The notes beneath the pieces were generated by a model. It worked only from the letters and a program-made list of their open reading frames with translations. It did no database searches and was not told where the DNA came from. Below, one piece after another: positions 10,625 to 23,427 of a stretch of DNA of 64,000 nt. Numbering within the stretch: position 1 is the first letter of the stretch; each line of letters opens with the position of its first letter. Source of the DNA: Rhabdornis inornatus (taxonomy: Eukaryota; Chordata; Aves; Passeriformes; Rhabdornithidae); NCBI GenBank assembly GCA_013397075.1, contig VWZS01010887.1:398183-462182 (forward strand), given 5' to 3'. The position numbers and the translations under genes were made by a program.

Positions 10625-13600
10625 CTAAGAGAGTCCATAAAAAAACATTTATTTTAAAAAAATAATATTTTAACTACTGGCAAAAATATTTTAAGCAAAA
10701 TATATTGCCAACTAGTTGATACAAAACATAAAATTCACATCTTGGAGTATGAGCAAGAAAGTGGCTGCTTCATGGTTATCCCCTACAAAACTATTCTAAT
10801 AAATAATCTTAAGGTCTTCCTTTGCACAAGCTGCCTTTGTTCCGACTGAATTCCTCTTGAGAGGAGATACAGACCGCCTACAGAAAAGGAGGCTTATGCT
10901 GTACACGAAGAGTTTAGATCTGCCAGTTCCCTCTCCAACATTTCATCTACCAGCAGCTGCCATTCTTCACTCTCACAGAGATCTTTTAGCAGTCAGGGGA
11001 TTTTAAGCACACTTTAAATGTTTAGCAAAAATAAAATGGCTAAAGAAAAAATAAACAAATAGAAAACTTTCTAAAATAAATATGAAAACTTATTAAGTAA
11101 AAAAATGGCCCAGATTCTTCATATTCTATAGAAGGAAAAAAGACAAAACTTACCTAAGCTCCCCGAGAATTACTCAACTTAAAACACAGGTCACAGGTTT
11201 CCAACTTCTTGCCCTAAACTGAAAATTTAGCCCTGATGTTCTTCCTGTTTAATTCCTGAAGATAAACTTGTATAGGGGTTGCTAAGGAGTATGTACTTCA
11301 CAAAGGTTTTTCAGATTGGAAAACTGTCACAACTAGAATATTTTCCTAGTCTTCACAGAACTTTCTTAAAAATATCTTCAAAAGTTTGCACTTCAGATGT
11401 ATGTGAATGCTGCATTTTGGAGAGGAAAACATGCATTTATTCTGTATACGTATTATGTATATGTTTTTGTATATATCCACATGGAAGTCTGAAAATCCCT
11501 TAAGTTTGTATTTACACAGGCTTAAGTTAAATAATTTTAATTTTCCCTGACACTCAGATAGCTGATTAAGGCACTTATCTATTTAACACCAATACCCATT
11601 TGTTTAAATGTGTCCTCTTTAGACTTAGCCATACTGGATGCAAAGTGTGGAAAACCAATTTGGCAAACATTTTCAAAGTGCAGTTTTTTAAACACTTCTG
11701 TTTTGCAACAGGATTTATTACACTTCAGTGATTAAACTTCTAAACCTTTTCAGTTATTGGTTTAAAGAGAACAGAAGAATAAAAGGTTTTCGTCATCAAC
11801 TATTTTCTTTTGAAAAGCAGAGTCTCTTCTGTTTGTTGTGGGAGATTTGGGGTAGAAGGAAATATGGAAGCTTTTTATCTTAGAAACACATTTATCTTTT
11901 TCTGTCTTCTGCACAGCAAAGTCCATCTACTCCACAAAAGTACATCTGAGTTCAGTGTTCTATCATAACTTCTGTTTCTCTAGTCAGTAAAATGTCAGGT
12001 CACAAATCTCAGCTATTGTGTTGCCGAGTCTGGTAAAATACATCTGTTCTACACCTTTTCTATTACAGGTCATGCTGGGGAGCTGCCTTTTCTCTTGTCT
12101 CATTCAATTTTCTTTTGGCCCCAGTAGCTACAGACCATAAGAACAAAATAATGGTAGCGTAATTGAGCCATGCTTCTAGTTCATGCCTGCAGGATAGGAA
12201 AAATAACATTCATGTGCATTTACAAAAAATGCCTTTTGAGCAGGAGATATCTTATGAAACCATTTCTAACTACTAAAAATATTTTTTGCAATGTGAGAGC
12301 ATGAACTCTGCCTTTTGGGCAAGAAAGCAATGCTGAGCAATAGTATTTGGTGTCCCATGGCAGGGCATCCCAAGGGCATCTGTCCATGTAGACTGCCCAG
12401 GCAATTTTTTGAGAGTTCTCCACTAATAAACAGAGTTGAGGAAAAAAAAAGTTCCTTTAGAAACACGTAAAATTCACATAGCATTATATCTGCAGTCACG
12501 CTGGGAAGGACTACAACTGATTGAGAACTTCAGGCATGCATACACAAAGCTACAAATTGAACTATTTGCATGAATATTAATGGACAGCAATTCAGCACTG
12601 AATGTATATAGCAATTAGAATATCATACAGGAAAATAGGTTGGTGCAGGAAGTATAGGAGAGAGTGTTATTCATAGGGTTTTATTTGGTTCTTTTTTTCC
12701 TGGTAAGAAAATGTAGTTTTTAAAAAATAAAGATTATCACTCCCGTTGTAATAATTGTTTTGACAGTTCTTAAAATTTCCTTCAGTCATATATGTTAAAA
12801 TGTTTACCCTTCAAAAGTTTGTATACAATGCTTGTCAAAGTGATATATATGGTGGTCATAACAGAAACCTGTCATTTCTTGGATCACCATGTTGCTGCAG
12901 TTCTGCTTATTAGGGAAGTAAATGCCATGGGGAAAACAAAAAGCCAGAGATCCTTCCAGTTTCATTGTTGTTGTCACCATCTCAAGGTCCATTTTAATCC
13001 AAAGGAAAAATCTCACTGCCCTACCACTGACATTTAATGTCATCCCATTAATAAAATGCACACACAGAAAACAGTATCACTGGAGTGTAACCTTTTCATA
13101 AGCTGCTCTGATTTAATCTCTAAAAAGCAATCATTTATTCCTCACTAGAAACTTTATCACAAGCACAGATCATAATATGATTTAAATTCAGTTTTACACT
13201 GCAATTATGTTAACCAACAAGGCAGAATTCCTTACTATTACTCCAGCACTTCCAATAATGCATGTTTGAATCTTTTCTTTTAAATTTTTTATTTTAAAGT
13301 CTTCCAAATGGCTTAAACAAGCTGATGGAGGAGTGTCACACATGATTTTTATTTTAAGGAAACCAGTTCTGTTTTTGTCATTTATGTGCTAAAAATGTAA
13401 ATTGTGAATTCACTGACAGCTATAACAACTTTAAAAAATAATCAAAACACACACTCTCTCTATAGGAACTTGTTTCGCATTTACTGAAAGCCATATAAAG
13501 CATTTTTAAAGGATTATTTTAGTTTTACTCATCCAGATTTATAATTATTTTGATTTTATATGATTGCTCTTGCTATACAAAAAGTGTCCAGCCAAATGTC

Positions 13601-13629
13601 CTCCTTTTTCTGAGACAGATTTTACTTAC
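10625..13629 (-). other. RYR2: RYR2 intron 11 (3005 bp)
   Basis: Donor gtaagt at 13629. Overlapping short open frames on both strands at about 12220-12500 and 12792-13061 have no family resemblance. No recognised repeat. Confidence 0.86.
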
Positions 13630-13704
13630 GCAACTCTTAGAGTCTCTAGTCGCCAAAGGGAACGAGCATGAATGGACACAGCACCACCTTCATAATGGAC
13701 AGTT
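13630..13704 (-). CDS. RYR2: RYR2 exon 11 (MIR/beta-trefoil domain B)
   Basis: 75 nt, entered in phase 2 after acceptor tttttcag and left in phase 2 at donor gtaagt. The first A completes Arg, followed by TVHYEGGAVSIHARSLWRLE and TLRV, and the last two bases start Ala. It corresponds to about residues 258-283. SLWRLE is the conserved closing motif of a MIR repeat. One substitution, Val to Ile in AVSIHAR, is seen against mammals. This exon is too short to show up as an open frame of its own and was found by its position and phase between exons 10 and 12. Confidence 0.96.
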
Positions 13705-16700
13705 CTGAAAAACAAGCAATGGCACAGACTAAATGTTCAGCAGAATTCATCATCATATGTGTTTGTTCATTTAACAACATCTCTCATTTTAAGATTGTCA
13801 AAACAATTCTTGCATTTGTCAGATTCAAAGTTTATTAGATTCAAAATCCAGTCTTGTCAACTAAACCTTCAGACTTAGTTATTTAAATTCTGTTATAATT
13901 GTCCTTAGCATCTATAATTGTGACATTCATATTAACAAGGTTTATACAGCATTTGCTTAGACATTTTTCTTCATGTTTTAAGGATAAAGAATCTAGGCGG
14001 AAAAACGGTATTGATAACCTGATAATTACATTTCTAGATTCTAACAAAAGCCAAGTGTCAAATAATGATTAAGATTTGTGACTGCACATATCTCCCAGGA
14101 AAGGTAGTGTTTTCTCAGAGCTTATAGTGTTAAAATAACTGCAACTTATTACACTGAATTTTGAAGATGTACTTATTTAGCACTTTATTTTAATGCAGTA
14201 ACACCTAAGATATTACAACAACCACACTGACACAGTCTTCACACATCTCAGATGGTAACAGCTTCCTATTTACAAATTTTAGTATGTAATGACCTCTCTA
14301 ATTCCTGCATATAACAAGAAATCTAAATATCTCTAGAAAAATGTCAATTAAGCCTGAAAAAGATAGAGTTTTTTCCTCCATTATTCTACATACAGATAAC
14401 TGACCTATACTGGATGCACAAAATGGTTAAGACCTCTGGTCACCAAAAGCCCTGAACAGATAACCCCGTTTTGCTTCAAAGTAAACACTAAGAAAAGTTA
14501 GCACTGCCATTCTAAATTCAGGGAGCCATTCTTTGGATTGTGTCCTGCCTGTGCCTGTATTTCTGCCCTATGACATGGACAGAATTTAAAAGCCTAGGCC
14601 TTTCCTTTGGGAAAATACATAAAAGAGTCACTTATGCAAAGGAGTGCTGTCACTTTGCTTATCAGATCAAGCATGTCAGGAGGAATACCAAACAATGGCC
14701 TAGTTGTATAGATACTGGAAGAGCTGATGGATTGAGTAAATGTTGGTAACTTCAGTCAAGATCAGACACCACCTAAAATAGCAAGCAGCATAACTTTAGG
14801 GAATATTAATAATGAAATTGTAGGTATTCCTCATTCTTTGCTAAAACCAATTTTTGGTAACTACTGTTTTGGAATCAAGTACATACTTCTTACTAGGCTT
14901 TAGCTTTCAAAGTCCTCCTGTGGATATAATACAGGACTGAATGTTTAGCAAGAGGAAAACCCAGCATTGAAAAAAATAGTTCAAAACCAAAAGAAATAAA
15001 ATATATTTCTCATTACTGTTAAACATACATGAAACTACAGATGTGCTAAAATTAATCTTGGAATACAATAAAAAGTATTATGGAAATAAACACTCCCAGA
15101 CATTGCAAAAGAACAAAGATGAGTCATAAAAGAAAAAAAAAAAATTAGTCCAAACACAAAATAAATACATCTCACTATAATTACAGACTCAGAAACACTG
15201 AACATTCATGACCCAGGTATAAATAGAAACTCCAGCACATGTTCCATGTAGCAAGAAGTTACTGGTGGATATAAATATGTACAATATTCACCCCTTGACC
15301 TTATATCCACTATTTTCTCCAAGTATTATCTCAGCCATTTGCTGTGACGGTTTGTGATATTAGGAGCAGCTGGCAGGTATTAGCAAATCACTCATTTCCC
15401 GCACTGAAGGAAATGAAATTCCAGGGCAATCTTATTTTTTTGTTGAAATTTACCTTTATTACTACAATAAAATGCAATTGCTAAACAACCTTGAACTCAG
15501 CTGTTTCTCTGTTCAGATATTCTCCCTGTGCTTCAGGTATTTGTTCAAATTCTTCTGCTGCAGCTAACAGACCAAGACTGGATTTATGCAGCAACATCTC
15601 AAGAATAACAGATCAGATGTCACCCTGGTTCGTTGGTTTGAATAGGGAGGGTGTGGGTTTTTTGTTTGGGCAGCTTGGGTGGGGGTTGTCAGTTTTTTTC
15701 AAAGTTGAAACATTCTGATTACATCCTGGCTTATTTCAGTATGAACCTCACTCACAAAAATGCATTTTGAATCCTTGCACTTGCATATTGCATAACATAA
15801 AATTAAATTGTATTCAGCAGTTTTCAAGTCATTAATTATATGAAAAATCAGGTTGAAGCAAAGGTCTAAATTAATAATAATGTTTCATTCTTAAGTTGGT
15901 GCCTTTCTACTTTTCAGGGATGAAGCTCTTTCTCACAATGGAAATCCCAAAGCTATCACCAGTTTCTCAGTTTGATTATTCTTTTGAAGCTAGTTTGGAT
16001 TACACATAGCTGTTGGGCCAGTGTAACATTAAAGATCTTAAAAATCTCCCATCTTAAACTTAAAAGAATGGCTTCTCATGGATGAAGTAGTTTACTTTTA
16101 CATGACTGTCTATCCATTATTTTCTCTGTTCCTTCAAAGGGGAGCTATCAGTCTTAGAATGGTCATGTAAGATGAGAAAATGAGAAAGAGATAGAAGAAA
16201 TCCTAAATAAAACCATATGACTTGTTTACTAGAGGAAATAAAATGGATTCTAGGGTTGTCTGATAGTTCCATATGAATGACCAGGTATGGCAGCAACAGA
16301 GGGAGAAAAGGCTAAAAGACAGTAATAAAACTTTAAAGACAAAAGTCAAAGAGGCAGAAGCTGAGCCTCAGCGAAAGAATAAGCTACAGCAGTCTGGAGG
16401 GGGACTGAAAGAGACCTGGTGACTGAAGGGCTAGGGATCAAGGATTCCTAAAGGGAATCAAAATGAGAAGCCTGAAAACTGGAATAAAGGATGAAGTGGC
16501 AAGACTTTGAAACAGGAAAGAAGATACATTCTACAAAGTTTGCACAAAGCATTAGAATAGGCTGTAAGCTCCTGTGTTTTTAACTAGATACTGTCTTTGT
16601 TATAGAAAAGACGATAAAGAAAAGATGAATAAAAGAATATTTTTAATAAAAGACTTCTTCAATGAAGGGCAAGTCACTTTGCCTTTACTGTAACAGCATG

Positions 16701-17599
16701 CTGAACATCATCCCAGAGCAGATGAATAAGTTCATAACCCAGACCATCTCAAAAGTTTTTATGCTAAGGAATTGAAAGTTCATTTTTAGCTCTTTTTATA
16801 AAAAATAAATGTATTAAACTGCTCTGAGATTGCTCAAACCAACTTCCTTACTGCTTGTTCTATCTACCACTATTTGATGGGATGCACCTCATTTCTTTTT
16901 ATGTATTTCTGATGACAGTTCAGTGCTGCAAAGAAAGGATGATTCATAACATTTGAATCCTTCTGGAAGCTGACACTAGTAAGTCATATCAGGTTCTGGT
17001 ACTGCTAGGTCAAATGAAACATTGCTTTTAATGACAGGAAGTAACACACAAACATTCTCTAGCTAAGATTTACTACAGATTTACATTGACAGTGAAAAAA
17101 ATTGAGTTGCAAGGTACAAAGAAGATGCACATTACTTGTCAAACGGTAGAGAAAAATCTCCAGATTACAAAACCTAATTATTAAATTGTAGTTAATTTCA
17201 GTGTATAAGGAAAATACAAAGAACAGCAGGAAAAAGAGAGGACAAGAAGCTACGAGTGTTAGTCTTCCTCAAAGCTTGGGATACCTTGTATCTTCAGAGT
17301 CATACCCATCATATTAATTTGTGACAATTTTTCTGGTTTTTCTAATGCATTTTATTCATATATTCTACGTTTGTAGATTAAGGATATTAACCACCTTTAT
17401 TTCAAAATAAAATATCTGTAAGTAATTTGGAACCTTTGAGACTTTTCAGTTCATCTTTATTATAAACCTTCATCTAGTTAGTTGGTGTAATCAAGTCATT
17501 TTTTGGTCTGACCTATGACTGTAAGTTAAATTTAAAACACCAGCCTTCTCCTGACTAAGTTCATCTATTTAATTCGCCTTAATCCAAACAAGAGCTGGG

Positions 17600-17850
17600 A
17601 CTGGTCACGGCATTTGTCTCCCAGAGTCTGGGTTGTGTGTGCAGCACCACGGACAGCGCCACGGCCCCGGCGGGACCAGGTCCTGCTCTCCCCGGCACAC
17701 CCAGCTTTGCAAGGGGCGGTGCAGAAGCAAAGAGAGAGTAAAGATCAAAAGGAAAGCTCCATACCTGACTCTATCATGTTGAATTACAATAATGAATTAA
17801 TTACACAGGTTTAAAATACACTACCACGTGGCAACGCCCCTCGAGAACCA
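17600..17850. promoter_or_regulatory. CpG-rich patch inside AT-rich intron (possible cis element)
   Basis: Eight CpG dinucleotides fall between 17608 and 17718, including acggccccggcgggacc, in an intron where CpG is otherwise scarce. Another 100 bp on is a perfect E-box cacgtg at 17825-17830 followed by two further CpGs. There is no transcript evidence and no TATA or initiator that I would rely on. It could be an intronic enhancer, a cryptic promoter or a GC-rich insertion of unknown family. Confidence 0.3.
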
Positions 17851-19028
17851 TTATTGAATTTATATCATATTAAAGTATTGTTCAGCAGAGAGAGGGCAAT
17901 CATTTCACTGAAGCTCACTGACTACAAATGGGAATTAAATGAAGTTAAAATAAATTACATTAAATGACAGTGTTTCGATACTGCTGGAGCAGTCTTGGTT
18001 GAAGAACCTGAAAATCATAAGTTCCACACCAAGAAAATAATGGAACAAATCTCAGTTGATTGGAATGAATCAGGGCCACATAAAGAACAATAGTGTACCT
18101 GCATCACACACAAATTAACAAATCCAAATAAGATGTCAAAATTCAAGTGAAAAAATTTTTTCCAGTCCTCTCAATGACAGATAAGGCTGTTCTAGTTTGA
18201 AAAATCAGTCACTAAAGAGCTCTATGTATGTTTAAAAGCCCAGAAATCATTATTCAAGGCTCAAGGGTTGTTTGGGGTGCAGGGGAAAGGTTATTGACTT
18301 ATGCCAATTGAAAACTTTCTGAGTTCACATTTCAGTCATAGATCATGCTCCACACATGCCAGATCCCAAATGTTCTGACATACAATAGACCTCAATAGTT
18401 TGTAATGCTGTGAGAAAAGGTGTCAGAGAATGGCATGGAAAATAAAAAAGGAGCTGGGATTGACTAAGTCATAATGATTTAAAAGCCTGTCCATCCCTGA
18501 GACTAACCCTAAGTGTTCAGTGTAATTACAAAAGCCTTAATATAATATGTTTCACCCAAAGAAAGTCTCAAAGGCAGGAATGGTAAAACTGCTTCTGAAA
18601 TTAGGCTACATTTATTAATTCCCTCATGAAGGCCTATTCTGAATGGACGGTTTGAGAAATTGGAGTCTACTCCAGCCCAAACAATACTTTGAAAAGCCAG
18701 GAGCACTTTTCTCTCTATCACAGGAAATTGCTTTCCATAATGAAATATTTCTGAAGGGTCCAGACTGCACTGCAGGCATCACTTTTAAACATGTATTGTA
18801 AATCAAAATGCAAATTAGTTGCAAGGGGAACACTCTTGGTTCACTTCTAGACTATTGGTGACTACCAGAGCACTACTTCCGTGAAGTCTTTAAATTCTAA
18901 AAGAATACAAAAGATGGTGGTATAATCAAGGGCAAGCTCCACAACCCAATCAAAAAATAAAAGCTCACCACGTAATTTTAGTTACATACTTCTACTGCTG
19001 TCTGCCATTAGCTTTTTTGGGGACTTCT

Positions 19029-19115
19029 ATTAAAAAAAAAAAAACAAACACAGAAAGCCAACCAACCAACCAACCACCAAAAGAAACAAACAAACAAAAG
19101 AATAAAAAAAACCCA
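19029..19115. repeat. A-rich / CCAA-CAAA simple repeat
   Basis: A poly-A run of a dozen bases, then aaccaaccaaccaacc, caaacaaacaaa and aataaaaaaaaccc. Low-complexity sequence. The 83-codon open frame over it is an artefact of base composition. Confidence 0.75.
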
Positions 19116-22100
19116 ACCACAAAATATATCATCCCAACACTAGAAAGCAATCCAAAACTCTTTATAGTCATGCCTCTATTAATAACCAGCCGACATTTCT
19201 ACAGGAAACTAAAAATAATACACGTAACACAACAATATCAACAAGGTAAAACAATTCCACTTAATTGAACTGCAAAAAAAAAGGGGGTGAGGGAACTGCT
19301 GTCTGATTCAATTGTAAAAAACTTGTTATGAGAATTTTTAATCTTTTTTTTCAGACAGTGAACCAATGGCAAGCAACATCACAAAAGCACTTTAATGTAT
19401 ACATGCTCTAAATACCAACTCTCATCATAATTAGAATAAATGTCTTCATTCCTTTGATATTATAAATGCAAAAGTGAAGACTCAATACTATAATTATCCA
19501 ATAACAAGTTTAAAAAAAAAAAGAGTCAAAATTTCAACTGGAAAAGATGTCAGAGGAAAGTCAAGACAATTTCAAGGTGCCTGTAATACAAAAAGTGATT
19601 TAAATATTCTGCTGGATAACCATATATAACCTTCCAATGGAAAAAACAAAAGAAATATTAAAAATTATTAACAAATTTCTCCTGTATGAAACTGGAGAGA
19701 AAAGGTGAAAAAAAAATACTATGCAATCCTTTATTTACATTCAAAACACATACATAAGGATGGGATCTACATCATATACAGAGAGAGACTGAAGGAAAAG
19801 GAGCCAAGATAAATATGGATTCCCAGCTAATGTGCTGCTGCAGAAGTTTACTCTGGCTTCGAAGACAGATGGAAATCAAAGTAACCACCATAAGAACACC
19901 AAAATGATGATACTAGGCCTTCTCTTGTCTGTGTATACAGTTGTATCTATTTTTCAATCTACCTGGAAATGCTTCTGAAATTTGCCTTAAAGTCAAATGA
20001 CACTACTCTGTAAATTTAGGTCTAGCTTGCTGGAGATAACTAAGGCCCTTTGAAGAATAAAAACACAGTTTAAGGATTTTATGTGTAAGGCTCAAACCAG
20101 TTGCCTTAAAACAGCAACATACTTACTTAGAATATGCAGTAAATTGTATTTAATTCAGGGAAATTGCATGTACTTGACCTTTTGTCTGTTTCTTTTTTTT
20201 GTTCTTTGGCTGGGTCAGTGAGTGAGGACTCCAGGGTGTTTTTCACCCTGCCTGTGGCATTTTAAAAATAATACCACTATATTCCTCTACTGTAATATCA
20301 AGTAAAGCATCATATTACCACAAACAACTTCATTTGTACTGCTTGCAATTAGAATGTTTTTTGATTACAAAGCAAACTTAATCTAGCAACTTCACGAAGG
20401 ATCTGCTTGAAACTGCTTCCTAATGAAAAGTTAAGTTTCTGACTTGACAGCAAAGTCCCTCTTCCACAACACAGTGATTCCACCCTACCTTCTAGGTATC
20501 ACAGTGCCTCAATCTAAGGGCCACATGGAGGAACACAAAAGCTCAACAATTAAGCCAAGAAACATAGCACAGACAGGAAAAAAAAAACTGAGATGCAGAA
20601 AATAATTTTATAAGCTTTTTATATGACTCCTTCTGCCACTGTATCAGGCCTCTTCCAGTGTAGATTTTGACAACTTAGACTCAGGGGAAGCTTTGTTAGG
20701 TACTGTAATCATGAATACAGTATCTGCTTCATAGGACTCCACTGTGCTAAGTGAGAGTATAAACTCTGGTATGTACGAGAGTATAAACATCTTGAAAATG
20801 TGTGCTTTATTTTGAATTCCTGGTACTCTTTGAAACACTTTTACACTCAAAATTTATGCAATTGCATCAGTGTTCTAAGAATACAGTAAAACTAAACTAC
20901 AGTTATTTTCGGAAGCTGCCTAGGAGGATACTTCATGTCTAAACTATTTATTTTTTCCCTGAAATAGATACCAGGTGACATTATAGAATAAAACTGTTAT
21001 TTTAGGATTGTCTGATCTTTTATTTATTTGAAAAGGCATAAAGCGGAAGCCTCTGCAGAAAAATAAAAATAAGATAGAGGAATTAGTGAGTCATAACAGG
21101 GATGGTATTTCTCAGTGCTCCTTTATGCTGTCATTTTGCAGAGCAGACCTGCTCTTCAGGTGTATGCTGGAACAAAGCAAACCAAACAAAATCACAATAA
21201 TCTATCACCAGACTACTTCAAGAGGCAATGACAGGATAATATGGAATTATTGTACTTCAAGTGTATCATACCTTAGTATGCCTCATGCACAAAAGTTACA
21301 GAATTGAAACTGAAACGAAAGACAAAATAATTTGTCTAAAAACTTCCTACCTGCCAAAATTACCCGTATATTTAATCATAATTCTGCCAGATGATGAATC
21401 ACTGCCATCAAAATTATGTATGCATACATACTGAAAACTGAAAGGAGCCACAAATTATTTTGAATATGCAACTGGAGGGAATATTAATTAGACATAAAAG
21501 TATAGATGTTTTAAGCAATAACTAAACTTACTAATAACTCAAGAGGAGAAAACATGAGTCACAGAGTGATTATAGCTAACTCATTATAATTAAAAATAAT
21601 CATAGATTGTGTTCTATGTTTATTAGTAAAAAATACTTTAAAATAGTTCAGAAAATTAGAAAAACTTCAGAAATGAGACTATGGAAAACAAACAAACTCA
21701 TTTATATTTTGCTTGTTTATCAAACAAAGTTCCTGAACAACAGTACAGAAGATCAAATCTGTTTTTATGAGTCACTCAGAAGCAATGTTTCTCAGTATTG
21801 CTACAAGGAAAAATAAAGGCAAAGATATACATACTATTTGTTGCCTACTAGCTCTCCTTCTTTTGGGGTTTTAGACAGATGCAGTAAAGGCATAAAAAAA
21901 TACAGAACACCACGGACACCACAGAAAGAAATAGAATTTTCCAATTTGTTTATAGGCACTGGTCTGCTGATTAAGAAATAAACCATATTCTTCCCCTGTT
22001 ATAGGACAGAAAGATTCATCATGCACAGTAGAACAAATAAATTTTTTCTTGATTTGCAACTTCACACTTCACAATTGTTTTTTACATATAATGTTAGACT

Positions 22101-23330
22101 TGTTGAAAACAGATTTTTAGTGTGCTCTTAAGCACTGAAGCTCACTACTGAAGTGTTGATCACCCCATAAATCTGAAGTTACACTGCAACTACATTTTTT
22201 AAAAGAATTTTGCAGGATTTAGACTGAAGTAAGAGCAAACACTAAAGGATCCTATTTAGTTATCACCTTAATTTTTCCTCACTTTCAGGCTGAGGATAAT
22301 AATAGCAGTGATCAATCTGTAACGACTCTCACATGGTAACTAAAATTAAAACCTGAACTGATCACATTTTAATTATCAGCATTATGAACTATCTTCTGCA
22401 TTCAAAAACTATTCCCTTGTCTGAAATGAGAAATATCCATGAAGTGTTGGTCACCAGCTGTACAAAATCCTGAGGTTTTTCTCATTAACATTTAAAAATT
22501 CATAAAATAATTTTGCTATGAGACCTTCAGTGTCTTGTCCTTATCTTTAAAAATGAGAATAAATAAAATAAAAAACACATTTCTATTTGCAAACCAAGAA
22601 AGCTCATTTTGATGAGCGAGTTAATGAATGGCACTTCCTTTGTCAGGAAAATGAATCTACCAATACGTTGCATTAAACAAACTATTTTAAAATACCATTT
22701 AGCAACATTGAGCCTGAAGGTAGAAATAAATTATACGACACTGCCCTACCCAAAAGAAGTTTAGGGCATATGTTAGAGCAAATAAAGAGGACCAATGCAA
22801 TCACTCCACTGACACATACCACCCACTGTATCAGTCTTCTCACTATTTTGATTTTTTAGTTCACAGAGAGAGAGACACATACCAGGTTTTCATCACTACT
22901 TCCATTCCACGATTCCTTGAGTCAAGAAAATAACCATAAATTAAATTCTAAACTGCCATGACAGGTAGACCTGAGATTAATCCCAGATTAGTTGCCTTAA
23001 AGGATTGGGCAGTATTCTTACATATCCTGTCCTGAGGAATTTTTTGTAATTACAGAAATACAGTGATGAAAAACCCAACACATTTAATTCACAGTGCTTT
23101 TAAATCAGGAAAAATGACAATAAATTATCCAAAAAATCATTATTCCTTTTACATCTCGTAAGTGAAATCAGACTTGAACAATATGGAAAAGAAAATACAA
23201 AAGGGTCATATCCAAAGTTTATCTCAACAATATTCATTCTCATCACAACGCGTTTTAAACATCTGTACTATGACTGACACTTAATTCAGCAACATTCATT
23301 ACTATCATTTTGTTACAAATGGAAACCTAC

Positions 23331-23427
23331 CTTCTTTGTTCTTCTCCATGTTCACCCGAAGGGACTGTCAAGCATTCATCCATGTGACCATGCAATAACC
23401 TCAGAACATCCCCTCCTATCAGGTATC
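23331..23427 (-). CDS. RYR2: RYR2 exon 10 (MIR/beta-trefoil domain B)
   Basis: 97 nt, entered in phase 1 after acceptor attcaag and left in phase 2 at donor gtaggt. Two bases complete Gly, then 31 codons YLIGGDVLRLLHGHMDECLT and VPSGEHGEEQR, then two bases of Arg. It corresponds to about residues 226-258 and is the first MIR repeat of domain B, with the GDVLRLLHGHMDECLT signature. It matches the mammalian residues I recall with no obvious change. No long open frame runs through it, because stops lie close on both intron sides. Confidence 0.97.

Larger units (their letters stand above)
13705..23330 (-). other. RYR2: RYR2 intron 10 (9626 bp)
   Basis: AT-rich, with donor gtaggt. It contains a CpG-rich patch at about 17600-17850 (listed separately), a CAAC/CAAA-rich simple stretch at about 19029-19115, and short chance open frames. 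No LINE or LTR remnant is recognised here. Confidence 0.85.
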
